This document shows positions 16,832-26,099 of a stretch of 64,000 nucleotides of DNA, in pieces. The notes beneath the pieces are model-generated. The model saw only the letters and a program-made list of their open reading frames with translations, ran no database searches and was not told the origin of the DNA. The first letter of the stretch is position 1. Every line of letters begins with the position of its first letter. The DNA is taken from positions 1 through 64,000 of the forward strand of contig NZ_QZEY01000017.1 of NCBI RefSeq assembly GCF_003594875.1, written 5' to 3'. Made by a program: the position numbers and the translations under genes. Origin of the DNA: Bailinhaonella thermotolerans (GTDB lineage Bacteria > Actinomycetota > Actinomycetes > Streptosporangiales > Streptosporangiaceae).

Positions 16832-17868
16832 GGCGCACGGCGGTGCTGCTGGGCGGCGTGGCGGTGATCGGAAGCGGGGCTGTGGTGGGGTTCATAAACC
16901 TCCCCGGTCGTACGGCAGCGCCGGCGACGAGCCCCAACGGTGCACAGCCGTCGTCCGTGCCGATCATCCGTTCCGACATGGTGGACACCAAACAGGTCAG
17001 CGGCACCCTTGGGTACGCGGGCCGCCGCATCCAGCCGAACCGCGCCAGCGGGGTGGTCACGGCCACCCGCGCCGAGGGAACGGTGGTGCGTCGGGGCGGC
17101 TGGCTGTACAAGGTGGAGGGAAAACCGGTGTTCCTGATGTACGGCGCCGTCCCGATGTACCGGCGCCTTGGTATCGGCGCCACCGGCCCGGATGTCCAGC
17201 AGCTGGAGCTGAACCTGGTCAAGCTGGGATACAAGCCCGGCACGGTCGACAAGACCTTTACCGCTGTGACCGCCCAGGCGGTGTGGGCCTGGCAGCGCGA
17301 TAAGGGGCTGGTGGCGACGGGCAGGGCGGAGGTGAACCAAGTGATCTTCTCGAGGGGCGCGCTTCGGATCGCGGAGAACACCAAGCAGGCGGGGGACGCC
17401 GCTGAAGGTTCGGTGGTGACGACAACCAGGACCGAACGGGCTATCACCATCAAACTCGAGACCTCCAACCAGCGATTCGCTCGAAAGGGCGCCAGGGTGA
17501 GGGTGCAACTGCCGGACGGCAAGAAGGTCGCTGGAACGATCTCCTCTGTCGGGACCGTCGCACGGCCCGGGAAGGATGCGGACAGTCCGGCAACGATCGA
17601 TGTCAGTGTCAAGGTGGGCGGCGAACTGGGCAGGCTGGATCAGGCGCCGGTCACGGTCGAGCTACGAACCGGGCGCCGCGAGGACGTGCTGTCGGTGCCG
17701 GTCGAGGCACTGATCGCGCGAGAGGGCGGCCAGTACGGTGTGCGGGTGGTGCGGGGCGGAACCCGGCAGGTGGTGCCGGTCGAGACGGGCCTGTTCACCG
17801 GGAGCCGCGTCGAGATCTCCGGTGCCGGCCTGTCGGAGGGCGTGAGAGTCGAGGTTCCCCAGCTATGA
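16828..17868 (+). CDS. Periplasmic adaptor (HlyD/MacA-like) with peptidoglycan-binding domain
   Basis: A 346-residue exported adaptor starting at GTG 16828 (GTGA overlap with the lipoprotein). Residues 1-25 form a membrane anchor. A peptidoglycan-binding_1 module is present (GATGPDVQQLELNLVKLGY and AVTAQAVWAWQRDKGL, residues about 110-165), followed by a beta-barrel/lipoyl-like HlyD part with GARVRVQLPDGKKVAGTISS. Such proteins link a MacB-type ABC transporter to the cell wall. The next gene starts by a 4-bp overlap, so the set is translationally coupled. Confidence 0.87.
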   Translation: MRRTAVLLGGVAVIGSGAVVGFINLPGRTAAPATSPNGAQPSSVPIIRSDMVDTKQVSGTLGYAGRRIQPNRASGVVTATRAEGTVVRRGGWLYKVEGKPVFLMYGAVPMYRRLGIGATGPDVQQLELNLVKLGYKPGTVDKTFTAVTAQAVWAWQRDKGLVATGRAEVNQVIFSRGALRIAENTKQAGDAAEGSVVTTTRTERAITIKLETSNQRFARKGARVRVQLPDGKKVAGTISSVGTVARPGKDADSPATIDVSVKVGGELGRLDQAPVTVELRTGRREDVLSVPVEALIAREGGQYGVRVVRGGTRQVVPVETGLFTGSRVEISGAGLSEGVRVEVPQL

Positions 17869-18566
17869 CCGCCGTCGTCGAGCTGGCCAAGGTGACCAAG
17901 GAGTTTCCCGGTGGCGTTCTGGCGTTGCGAGGAGTGGATTTGCGCGTGGATACCGGAGAGCTGGTCGCCATGGTCGGCCCGTCCGGGTCGGGCAAATCGA
18001 CCCTGCTCAACATGATCGGCACCTTGGACCGGCCGTCGCAGGGCCAGGTGCGCATCGCCGGCTACGACGTGGCGCAGCTGAGCGATCACGAGCTGTCGGC
18101 GCTGCGCGCCCAGCACATCGGGTTCATCTTCCAGCAGTTCCACCTCGCGGACGGAGTTTCCGCTCTCGACAACGTCGCCGACGGATTGCTGTATGCCGGG
18201 GTGGCGCGGCGTGAACGCCGGCGGCGGGCGGGTGAGGCATTGGAGCGTGTCGGCCTGGCGGATCGGCTCGAGCACCGATCGAATCAGATGTCGGGCGGGG
18301 AGCGGCAGCGGGTCGCCGTGGCCCGCGCCGTGGTCGGGGAGCCGTCGCTGGTGTTGGCCGATGAGCCGACCGGCAACCTTGACACCGCATCAGGGGCAGA
18401 GGTTCTTGCGACGTTGCGGAATCTGAACGCCGCCGGAGCCACCGTGGTGATCATCACGCACGACCTGGAGGTCGCGGCCGCCGCGCCACGCCGGATCCAC
18501 ATCCGTGACGGCCTGGTCGTCGCGGATGAGACCTCCGAGGCCGCCGGGATGGGAGCTCTCCGATGA
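17865..18566 (+). CDS. ABC transporter ATPase, MacB/LolD type
   Basis: A 233-residue nucleotide-binding subunit. Walker A GPSGSGKST is at about residues 38-46, the Q-loop FIFQQFHL, signature SGGERQRVA and Walker B LVLADEPTGNLD follow in order. The PTGNLD ending is the mark of the LolD/MacB/FtsE group that powers extrusion of substrates from the membrane rather than transport across it. It overlaps both neighbours by 4 bp and pairs with the permease at 18563. Confidence 0.93.
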   Translation: MTAVVELAKVTKEFPGGVLALRGVDLRVDTGELVAMVGPSGSGKSTLLNMIGTLDRPSQGQVRIAGYDVAQLSDHELSALRAQHIGFIFQQFHLADGVSALDNVADGLLYAGVARRERRRRAGEALERVGLADRLEHRSNQMSGGERQRVAVARAVVGEPSLVLADEPTGNLDTASGAEVLATLRNLNAAGATVVIITHDLEVAAAAPRRIHIRDGLVVADETSEAAGMGALR

Positions 18567-19764
18567 CGGATCGGATCGGCAGAGCACGGCTGACCCCGGC
18601 CCGGATGACCCTGGAGGATGTGGCGCGGGTGGGTGTGGCGGGGCTGCGGGCCCGGCCCACGCGGGCCGTGCTGTCCGCGTTGGGGATCGCCATCGGCATC
18701 GCGACCATGGTGGCGGTGCTGGGCATCTCCTCCTCCAGCCAGGCTCGCGTCATGGAGACTCTGGATGAGCTGGGGACGAACATGTTGACCGTCGCTCCCG
18801 GCAAGCAGTTCTCCGAGAAGAAGGCCAGGCTGCCGAAGAACGCGGCCCGGATGATCCGGGGCGTGGAGCATGTCGCCATGGCCGGTCAGACCGGCGATAC
18901 CGGCAAGGCCGTCTACCGCAACGATCGCATCCCTTCGACGCGCACCGCTGGCCTTCAGGTCCGCGCCACATCCCTGGATCTGCTGGCGGTCCTGCGGACC
19001 CCTGTCCGCAGCGGAAGGTGGCACGATACGGCCACCGCGGCGCAACGCACCGTGGTGCTGGGATCCACGGCCGCCACACGGCTCGCCGCCACCGCCGGAG
19101 ACTCGGTGTGGATCAACGGTCAGTGGTGGACGGTGATCGGGGTCCTGGCCGAATCGCCACTGGCGGAGGACGTCGACGTGGCCGCGCTGGTCGGCTTCGC
19201 CGCGGCGGATGCCTTCCTCGGTTTCGATGGACACCCCACCTTGGTCTACACGAAGATCGCTGAGGGGAAAGTCACGGAGGTCAGGGCGTTGCTGAACCAC
19301 GCGGCCAACCCGGAGCATCCGGAAGAGGTCACGGTCAGCCGCCCCTCCGACGCTCTGGAGGCGAGGGCCGCGGTGGCGGGGGCGTTCACCAGCCTGTTGC
19401 TTGGTGTCGGCGGCGTGGCCCTGCTGGTGGGCGGGGTCGGCATCGCCAACACGATGATCATCTCGGTGCTAGAGCGGCGTCGTGAGATCGGCCTGCGTCG
19501 CGCGCTCGGGGCCACCACCGCCCAGGTCCGCATCCAGTTTCTCGCCGAATCCCTGATTTGGCCGGGGCGGGCGGGCTCACCGGCTCGCTGCTGGGAGTGG
19601 CCGGCACCTTCGGGTTCGCGCTGACACAAGGGTTGCCGCCGGTCGTGCCCACGTGGGTGATCGGCGGCGGACTCGGCGCCACGCTCGCCGTCGGCGCCAT
19701 CGCCGGACTCTACCCGGCGATGCGGGCCGCTCGGATGTCGCCGACACTGGCCCTGTCCGCCTGA
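18563..19764 (+). pseudogene. MacB/FtsX-type ABC permease with a frameshift
   Basis: The first frame encodes an N-terminal membrane helix (LSALGIAIGIATMVAVLGIS), a MacB-type periplasmic domain, and the second helix and coupling region (GIANTMIISVLERRREIGLRRALGAT). At 19558 one base is missing after the codons for AESLI. The correct continuation (LAGAGGLTGSLLGVAGTFGF to the end at 19764, with the last two helices) is in the -1 frame. Without repair the product loses its last two membrane helices and would not work. A programmed slip is unlikely because no slippery heptamer is present. Either a sequencing indel or a recent mutation. Confidence 0.82.
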
Positions 19765-19801
19765 GACGTACCATGACGACCGACATCCGGGAGCGTCGAA
19801 C

Positions 19802-20491
19802 ATGCGCGTGCTGGTCGCCGAAGATGAGAAAGGCCTGGCCGACATCATCGGCACCGGGTTGCGCAAGGCCCGGATGGCCGTGGACGTCGTCTATGACGGG
19901 GACGCGGCCCTGGAACGGGCGATGACCAACGACTACGACGTGATCGTGCTCGATCGGGACTTACCCGAGATCCACGGTGACGATGTCTGCCGGAGGCTGA
20001 TGGAGGCGCAGGTCCCCGCACGGATCATCATGCTCACCGCCGCGGGCGACCTGTGGTCGAAGGTGGAAGGGCTGAGCCTGGGTTCTGACGATTACCTGGC
20101 CAAGCCCTTCGACTTTCCCGAGCTCGTCGCCCGGATCCGAGCCCTGGCACGGCGGGTGCCGGCCCGGCTCCAGCCGGTTCTGCAGATGGCGGGCATCACC
20201 CTGGACCCCGCCTACCACCAAGTGCATCGCAACGGGCGCTATGTGGCTCTGAGCCCCAAGGAGTTCACGGTGCTGGAGGTCTTCATGCGCTCGGGCGGAA
20301 GCGTCGTCAGTGTCGAGGATCTGCTGGAGAAGGCATGGGACGAGAACGTCGATTACTTCACCAACTCCGTGCGGGTCACGGTGGCGACGCTGCGCAAGAA
20401 GCTGGGACCGCCACCGGTGATTCACACCGTGATCGGAGCGGGCTACCGTCTCGTCGACCCCGGGCACGGAGCACCGTCAGGGTCCGGCTGA
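19802..20491 (+). CDS. OmpR-family response regulator
   Basis: A 229-residue two-component regulator. The receiver domain (residues 1-115) has the acidic pocket at Glu7/Asp8, phospho-acceptor Asp51 in VIVLDRDLPE, and the conserved Lys in YLAKPFDF. The C-terminal winged helix (LSPKEFTVLEVFMRSGG to GAGYRLV) is of the OmpR/PhoB type. It follows the export operon and precedes its histidine kinase; I infer that the pair senses the exported compound or a cell-envelope stress and controls the operon. Confidence 0.93.
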   Translation: MRVLVAEDEKGLADIIGTGLRKARMAVDVVYDGDAALERAMTNDYDVIVLDRDLPEIHGDDVCRRLMEAQVPARIIMLTAAGDLWSKVEGLSLGSDDYLAKPFDFPELVARIRALARRVPARLQPVLQMAGITLDPAYHQVHRNGRYVALSPKEFTVLEVFMRSGGSVVSVEDLLEKAWDENVDYFTNSVRVTVATLRKKLGPPPVIHTVIGAGYRLVDPGHGAPSGSG

Positions 20492-21621
20492 CCGCGCTCT
20501 ATGCCAGCCCCTTCCTCATCATGGCCGTGGTCATGCTGCTCGCGGTGAATCTGCTGCTCAGCAGCGCGCTTGGGGTGAGCGTCTCCGTCTCGGGGCGGGC
20601 ACCTCAGCCCTCGGACGCCGGGACACCGGCCTTTGGCGAAGTCGACCAGGAAGTGGTGTTCCAAGGCGACCTTCAGCTGCAGTATGAACTCCTGAGGTAC
20701 CAATGGGCCGCCACCGCGATCATCATCGCTGTCCTGACGGTGGTCTCCGTGATCCTGGGCTGGTGGCTGGCCGGACGCGTCCTGCGCCCGATTCGCAGCG
20801 TCACCTCCACGGCCCGCCGGCTGTCCCTGTCCAACCTCCACCAGCGGATCGCGATGCAGGGCCCCGACGATGAGCTCAAGGAGCTCGCCGACACCTTCGA
20901 TGACATGCTCGACCGGCTCGAGCGCTCGGCCGATGCTCAGCGCCGGTTCGCCGCCAACGCCTCCCATGAGCTCAAGACACCCCTGGCGCTGGACCGGGCG
21001 CTGCTGCAGGTGGCGTTCAGCGAACTTCCCGAGGAGCTGCTGGAGGCCCGGGATGAACTCCTCGCCTCCAACAGCCGCCAGCATCGGCTCATCGACGGAC
21101 TCCTGATGCTGGCCGCGGCAGAACACACGCTGACCAACGCAGAGCCCGTCGATCTGGCCGACCTGGCCCGGCGTGTCCTCTGCGAGCACCCCGGCGCGAC
21201 GGTGGACCTGTCACCGGCCCTCACCTCCGGCGATCCCGTTCTGGTGGAGCGGTTGATCGCGAATCTCGTGGAGAACGCCGAGAAGTACAACGACCAGCGT
21301 GGGTTCATCGCCGTCCGGACCGGAACGGGCAACGAAGGCGCGGTCCTCACCGTGGAGAACACCGGGCAGGAGATCGCCCACGAGGTGGTGTCATCGCTGT
21401 TCGAGCCGTTCCGGCGCCTCACCAGCGACCGTACCGATTCGGTGTCCGGCGCGGGCCTCGGCCTGTCGATCGTGGCAGCCATCACACGCGTCCACGGAGG
21501 CACGATCGATGCCGTCCCCCGCACCGGCGGCGGCCTCGCCGTGACGGTATGCCTCCCGGACATGGGGTCAGTGCTGGAAGCGCAGACAAGGGATGCCGGT
21601 TGCGCCGGATCTCCCTGCTGA
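20335..21621 (+). CDS. Sensor histidine kinase, 3' end altered by IS30 relic
   Basis: A membrane sensor kinase. Two membrane helices flank a short extracellular loop (about 20500-20770), then a HAMP domain, a HisKA box with the phospho-His in ANASHELKTPLA (codon at 20965-20967), an N box (LIANLVENAEKYN) and a G box (GAGLGLSIV). The true start is unclear. The frame is open back to ATG 20335, deep inside the response regulator, but membrane-protein sequence begins only near 20480 and no ATG, GTG or TTG lies there; ATG 20521 would cut into helix 1. The last 15 codons, after VTVCLP, derive from IS30 DNA. Confidence 0.8.
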   Translation: MGRERRLLHQLRAGHGGDAAQEAGTATGDSHRDRSGLPSRRPRARSTVRVRLTALYASPFLIMAVVMLLAVNLLLSSALGVSVSVSGRAPQPSDAGTPAFGEVDQEVVFQGDLQLQYELLRYQWAATAIIIAVLTVVSVILGWWLAGRVLRPIRSVTSTARRLSLSNLHQRIAMQGPDDELKELADTFDDMLDRLERSADAQRRFAANASHELKTPLALDRALLQVAFSELPEELLEARDELLASNSRQHRLIDGLLMLAAAEHTLTNAEPVDLADLARRVLCEHPGATVDLSPALTSGDPVLVERLIANLVENAEKYNDQRGFIAVRTGTGNEGAVLTVENTGQEIAHEVVSSLFEPFRRLTSDRTDSVSGAGLGLSIVAAITRVHGGTIDAVPRTGGGLAVTVCLPDMGSVLEAQTRDAGCAGSPC

Positions 21622-21808
21622 TGGTCGAGGGCGCACGGCCCAGCTCGCGGGCGATCTCCCGGATCGAAGCCTTGGCCCACGCCCGGTCCGCGATGTAGAC
21701 CCGCTCGTCTTCCCGTAGGGGGCGGGACACGCCAGAAGGGAGCTCCTCCGGTCGCCTGATCGGAGGAGCTCCCTTCGTTCGGATCTTGCGGATCTCGAAC
21801 TCTCCCAT
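21589..21808 (-). pseudogene. IS30-family transposase, N-terminal relic
   Basis: From ATG 21808 about 73 codons encode the start of an IS30 transposase, with the helix-turn-helix ADRAWAKASIREIARELGRA and TISREIRRN. It then ends where the kinase gene's 3' part begins. The DNA to about 21850 looks like the IS end. Full IS30 transposases have about 350-400 residues, so most is lost. Confidence 0.72.
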
Positions 21809-21996
21809 CGCAATCCCCAGACCGGGGTGTTGCGACGACCGCTAGAAGGCAGGTCACGGAAGGGGGCTTTGCCAACGGGCTTGCCAAAGGCAGGCTGGAC
21901 GCCAGCATGACCTTATCCAACAAACCGTGGGACACCGCCGCCGGCCAGCGTCGCAGCTCGCCACAAGGCGGCGGATGCAAGAGGCGACGCCACCGA

Positions 21997-23271
21997 TCAC
22001 GCCAGCGCGCCGTTTTCGGCTGTCTGGTGTCCCGCGTCCGGTTCGGAGGCGGTCTCGCGTTCGAATGTGCGGCTGGTGAATCCGTGTCGACGTGCGCCGA
22101 TGACGATGGCGAGCGCCGGGAGCAGGAGCGCGAGCGTGATCCAGCTCAAGGAGGGGGGTCCCAGCACGTTGAGGGTGACACCGCCGATGATCCCGCCTAC
22201 GGCGATCGCGATGTTCCAGCATGTGGTGAGGAGTGCTTGTGCGACGTCGCCCGCTGCGCCCGCGGCGTCAGCGATCGCGGTTTGCAGCAGGGTTGAAGCA
22301 CCGCCGAACGCGAGTCCCCACAGGGCCGCACTGGCGTACACGGGGGCGGGGTTGCCAGAGAAGACGCTCAGGATGAGAGCGGCTGTGGCCAGGAGCGCGC
22401 AGGCCAGGATCATGAGCTTGCGCAGGTGCCGGTCGATGAGTGCGCCGGTGAGCCAGATGCTCACGAGCGAGACCAGGCCGAAGGTGAGCAGCACCGAATC
22501 GACCTGACCCGCCATGCCGAGCGGAGTCAGGAACGGGGCGATGTAGGTGAAGAGGATGTTGTGCGCGAACACGAACATCAACGTCACGACGAGGATCGGG
22601 GCGACTCCGGGCAGACGGAACGTGTGGGCCAGCGGCAGTCGTGCGCCCTTGGATTGGCCGGGGAAGTTCGGAACGGTGGCGATCACCCATACGATCAGTG
22701 CGAGAGTGACCAGCGTGATGATCCCGAACGCGAATCGCCATTCGACGGCCTTGGCCAGGAACGCGGCTGCGGGGACCCCGACGGACAGTGCCACGGTCCC
22801 GCCCGCCATCGCGATGGCCATGGCCTTGCCGCGCTGGTGCGCGGGAACCATCCTCCGGGCGTAACCGGCAAGGAGCGCCCAGAGCATGCCGCCGACGATG
22901 CCGCCGAGGAACCGCGCGGCCAGGGTGAGCGCGAAACTGTCGGAAAAGGCCGTGACCGTGTTGGCGACCGCGAACCCGGAGATCGCGAACAGCAGCAGGT
23001 GCTTGCGTCGCCAGCCGATCGTGGCTCTCGTGAGAGGGACCGCCGCGAGAATCGCCCCGATCGCGAAGACCGTGACGCTCTGCCCCGTGGCCGCCTCGCT
23101 CACTCCCAGGTCGCGGCTCATCTGCGACAGCATCCCAGCGGGCATCGTCTCCGTCAGGAGCGTGATGAACCCCGTGGCGGCCAGAGCCAGCAGACCCGCG
23201 AGCGGGAACCGTGCGTCAGCGGCGGAAGGGGATGGTGATGTATCCGTTCGTGATGTATGCGTTCGTGTCAT
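21997..23271 (-). CDS. MFS exporter (DHA1, AraJ/Cmr-like)
   Basis: A 424-residue membrane protein with twelve predicted helices. The N-terminal helix contains TLLTETMPAGMLSQMSRDLG, typical of the DHA1 sugar/drug antiporters related to AraJ and chloramphenicol exporters, and the loop-2/3 motif A is present (RATIGWRRK). I chose ATG 23271, whose upstream sequence holds a palindrome; a longer start at 23295 would lie inside that site. It is divergent from a MerR regulator that should activate it on ligand binding. Substrate unknown. Confidence 0.9.
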   Translation of the reverse strand: MTRTHTSRTDTSPSPSAADARFPLAGLLALAATGFITLLTETMPAGMLSQMSRDLGVSEAATGQSVTVFAIGAILAAVPLTRATIGWRRKHLLLFAISGFAVANTVTAFSDSFALTLAARFLGGIVGGMLWALLAGYARRMVPAHQRGKAMAIAMAGGTVALSVGVPAAAFLAKAVEWRFAFGIITLVTLALIVWVIATVPNFPGQSKGARLPLAHTFRLPGVAPILVVTLMFVFAHNILFTYIAPFLTPLGMAGQVDSVLLTFGLVSLVSIWLTGALIDRHLRKLMILACALLATAALILSVFSGNPAPVYASAALWGLAFGGASTLLQTAIADAAGAAGDVAQALLTTCWNIAIAVGGIIGGVTLNVLGPPSLSWITLALLLPALAIVIGARRHGFTSRTFERETASEPDAGHQTAENGALA

Positions 23272-23282
23272 ACCCTGATCGT

Positions 23283-23297
23283 CAATGTATGACATTG
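23283..23297. promoter_or_regulatory. Probable MerR operator in the MFS promoter
   Basis: A perfect 15-bp dyad, CAATGT-ATG-ACATTG, lies 12 bases before the MFS start codon and 53 bases before the MerR gene. A TTGACC box (minus strand, 23305-23310) adjoins it. MerR proteins bind dyads within the promoter they activate, so the site fits. Confidence 0.6.
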
Positions 23298-23349
23298 GTG
23301 TGAGGGTCAAGTCCGGCTGCGTCGGAGCCCGGACACGAAGGGGGTGGGG

Positions 23350-23721
23350 ATGAGGATCGGTGAGCTCTCCCGGCGCACGGACACGCCGGTGCGGATGCTC
23401 CGCTACTACGAGGAACAGGGGCTGATCCACTCCGAACGGCTCCCCAACGGGTACCGGAGCTACGAGGACTACGTTGTCGACCGGGTGCGGCAAGTGCGGG
23501 GCCTCCTCGAAGTCGGCCTCCCCACCCGGATCATCAAGCAGATCCTTCCCTGCCTGGACGGCTCGAGGGCGATATACCTGCCGTACGTCACCCCAGACAT
23601 GATTGCGACACTCGAACGCGAACGCGACCGCATGGCAGAGAAGATCGAATGCCTCACGAAAAACCACCGGGCCATCAGCGACTACCTCGAGGCCGTGAGC
23701 CACGAGATCCGAGCTTCCTGA
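23350..23721 (+). CDS. MerR-family regulator
   Basis: A 123-residue regulator. The N-terminal winged helix (MRIGELSRRTDTPVRMLRYY, then EEQGLI and GYRSYEDYVVDRV) is the MerR DNA-binding core, and a C-terminal coiled coil (TLERERDRMAEKIECLTKNH) gives dimerisation. The short C-terminal part contains no cysteine pair like the metal sensors, so an organic ligand is more likely. Start at ATG 23350. Divergent from the MFS exporter; activation of that pump is the natural inference. Confidence 0.92.
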   Translation: MRIGELSRRTDTPVRMLRYYEEQGLIHSERLPNGYRSYEDYVVDRVRQVRGLLEVGLPTRIIKQILPCLDGSRAIYLPYVTPDMIATLERERDRMAEKIECLTKNHRAISDYLEAVSHEIRAS

Positions 23722-23798
23722 TGAGACGCTCCAGTACGTCCTGAGCGGCCCCGGGCTCGTAGGGGATTCTGATCGCGCGTTGCGACGGTGCCTCGCCG

Positions 23799-24024
23799 AT
23801 GTCCATCCTCACCAAGGGCAGCGCCCGCTGGCAGGCCGCCGCAGAGCATGCCGTCGTCATGGTCAGGTCCGATGGGCGTCAGCCCGCCGAGCAGGCGCTG
23901 GAGTTCGCCGGGCGGCTTGACCGCGAACGAGCTGTTGAACACCGCGCTGACGAACGTGATCGCCCGTGCGTGGATGGCCGGTTACCGGCAAGGGCGCAGC
24001 GACGCCGCCGACCGCTGCTGGTGA
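23799..24024 (+). pseudogene. Small conserved protein with a frameshift
   Basis: The first frame from ATG 23799 reads KGSARWQAAAEHAVVMVRSD and continues to about codon 38. The second frame, from about 23912, reads GLTANELLNTALTNVIARAW and ends at 24024. Together they make a plausible 74-residue helical protein. A one-base indel near 23912 breaks it. I do not know the function. Confidence 0.5.
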
Positions 24025-24201
24025 GGACTTTCTACCGCGCGGCGGCGCGACGGGGCCGAGGTCTACGCTGTGGCGGTGGTCGTCTGCTGCGCGGCCAGGC
24101 GAGGTCCAGGTGCCTGTTCATGTCCAGTTCCGGCCGTCCGTACAGGGTGAGAGGGGTCCAGAAGGCGCTGGCCCGTAATCGGTGGTGGCGGTAGGTGACT
24201 G

Positions 24202-24406
24202 TCACGGCAGCGGGATGCGGTGGCGTAGCAGATCGAACCCGGCGCGTCCGCGTATCTGGCGCATGATCCTTTTCGTGCGTGTGTGGACGCCTTCGGTGCG
24301 GCCGCGCGGGAGGGTGAGGGCGGCGTTTACGGCGGTAGAGCAGAGTGAGACTGCCGGTGTGGCCGAGCTCCTTGGTCTCCCGGAACAGCTGCTCTGATCC
24401 CGACAC
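24202..24406 (-). pseudogene. ISL3-family transposase with internal deletion
   Basis: Reading leftwards, LFRETKELGHTGSLTLLYR (24400-24345) is joined, with a frame change, to TAVNAALTLP and then GVHTRTKRIMRQIRGRAGF (24340-24202), which is the C-terminal end of an ISL3 transposase. About 110 codons between LLYR and AVNAAL are missing, and these are the ones preserved at 15851-16130. An ACCGC microhomology at the joint may have driven the deletion. Confidence 0.72.
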
Positions 24407-24473
24407 CCCTGCGAAGGCGTGGCAGCGCGATCGTGGTACGTCGGCGTCTCGACGTCTTCATTAGGTTGTGGGG

Positions 24474-25459
24474 ATGCGGAGATTCGCCGAGATCGAAGAC
24501 CTGTCCGGACTTGTGCGTGAGGCGTTGGGTTCGGGGTGCCGGGTTGCCGCGGTGGACCGGTTGCGCGGGGGTAGCAAGAAGGGCGTGTACCGGGTCCGCG
24601 TTGATGGAGCTGGCGTGGCGAGCGTGGTCGTGTACAGCTGGGCCGAGACGGAGAACTTCTGGCCTGCCGCGCAAGAGGTCGGCACCGCCGACCCACTTGC
24701 GCCGGCGTCCGGCCTGCTAGCTTTCCTGGCCGCGCAGCGGAGCCTGAACAGACTTGGGGTGCGGGTTCCACGACTATTCCTGACCGATGACCGCCGGCAC
24801 CGCTACCGGGCGGACGTCGCCGTAGTCGAGGACGTCGGTGGCGGCCCGCTCGAGGGGCTCTTCGACACCGATCCCGCGCGTGCGGCGGCCGCCCTGGGCG
24901 ACCTCGCCGGGACGCTCAAGGTGATGCACCGCCACCACTCCCCCCGGTATGGCCGGGTGGACCTGCTGGAGCAGGGCGTCACAGCGGGTGGCGCCTCGTG
25001 TGAGGCTCTGGTGCTCGAACGTGCGTTGCGGGACCTGGAGGAGGCGGCGGACGGGACGGCAGGATCGCGGCAGCGGCCGGCGCGTTGGGCGACCGGCTGC
25101 GGGAACTGGCTGTCCGGGTGACCCCGCGCGAGGAGTACGGGCTGATCCACGGAGAGCTGGGTCCTGACCACGTCCTGGTCGACGGTGACGGGCACGCCGT
25201 ATTGATCGACATCGAGGGGCTGATGTACTTCGACGTGGAGTGGGAGCACGTCTTCCTCCGGCTCCGCTTCGGCGAGCGATACGCGGCCCTGTCCCAGCCC
25301 GGTCTCGATCCGCAACGCCTCGATCTGTTCATGCTCGCGATGCGCCTGTCACTGGTGGCCGGTCCGCTGCGCCTCCTCGACGGAGACTTCCCCGACCGGT
25401 CGTTCATGCAGTCGATCGCCGAGCACAACACCGAGCAGGCCCTGGCGCTCCTACCGTGA
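24474..25459 (+). pseudogene. Aminoglycoside-phosphotransferase-like kinase, frameshifted
   Basis: Two frames form one APH/choline-kinase-like protein of about 328 residues. The N-lobe (GGSKKGVYRVRVDG) and middle are in the first frame (24474 to about 25060). The catalytic part (YGLIHGELGPDHVLVDGDGH, then VLIDIEG and FDVEWEHVFLRLRF) is in the second (to 25459). A single base is missing near 25060. The catalytic loop departs from the usual H-G-D-x-x-x-x-N pattern: Glu stands at the Asp position and His at the Asn position, while the DxD-like metal motif reads D-I-E. It may be a pseudokinase-like lineage or use a variant mechanism. Confidence 0.75.
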
Positions 25460-25550
25460 GACCGCTATGAGGTCTTGATGGCACCACGGTGCCATCAAGA
25501 CCTACCTTGGGGCTGGGGCCGGCTTCGGCGGCGGAGGGCCAGCTTCGGCA

Positions 25551-25849
25551 TGGGCGCCTCGATTTGCGACTGGAGCGACCCGGTCGGCCGGCTGTTCCTG
25601 CAGGCCCTGGCCATGGTCGCCGAGTTCGAGGCCAACATCGGGCACCAGCGCACCCGCGCGGGCATGGCCCGGGCCAAGAAGAACGGCAAGCTCAAGGGCG
25701 AGCAGTCCAAACTCCCCGCGCCCGCCCGGCGTTCCATCCGCCGCCGCTACGCCGAAGGCGAGGTCTCCCTGGCCGACCTGGCCACCGAATGCAGCGTCGG
25801 CCGCTCCACCATCCACCGCATCATCCAAGGCCCCGAAGAACCGAGGTAG
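25551..25849 (+). pseudogene. Serine resolvase, C-terminal half
   Basis: From about 25551 the frame reads ASICDWSDPVGRLFLQALAM and AEFEANIGHQRTRAGMARAK, the E-helix and dimer region of a Tn3-type resolvase. The C-terminal helix-turn-helix (LADLATECSVGRSTIHRII) is intact to the stop at 25849. The catalytic domain with the active serine is missing. Its 5' side adjoins the diverged copy of the dispersed 33-bp repeat near 25500. Confidence 0.72.
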
Positions 25850-26099
25850 ACCGACGCCAACCCTACCTGGCGGCCCGCCGCAGCCATCGAAGATCATCGA
25901 GCGGACGGTGTGGCGGTGCTCGTCGTGCCCGGCCAGGCCCACGCGCCGCTACAACCGCTGCTCAGGCGAATGTGGTAGATCTTCGGAAGATGCCATGGGA
26001 CCCCCTGACCGGGCGGGCGGCTCCCCGGGAGGGGTGCGAGTCGTGACCGCCGCGGTGATCCGCACGGTCAAGCGCGTTGGCGTACTGCTGCCCTGAGCG

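Noticed and set aside
19540-19570. Programmed -1 frameshifting in the MacB-like permease
   Set aside because: No slippery heptamer or downstream structure is evident; a lost base explains the break more simply.
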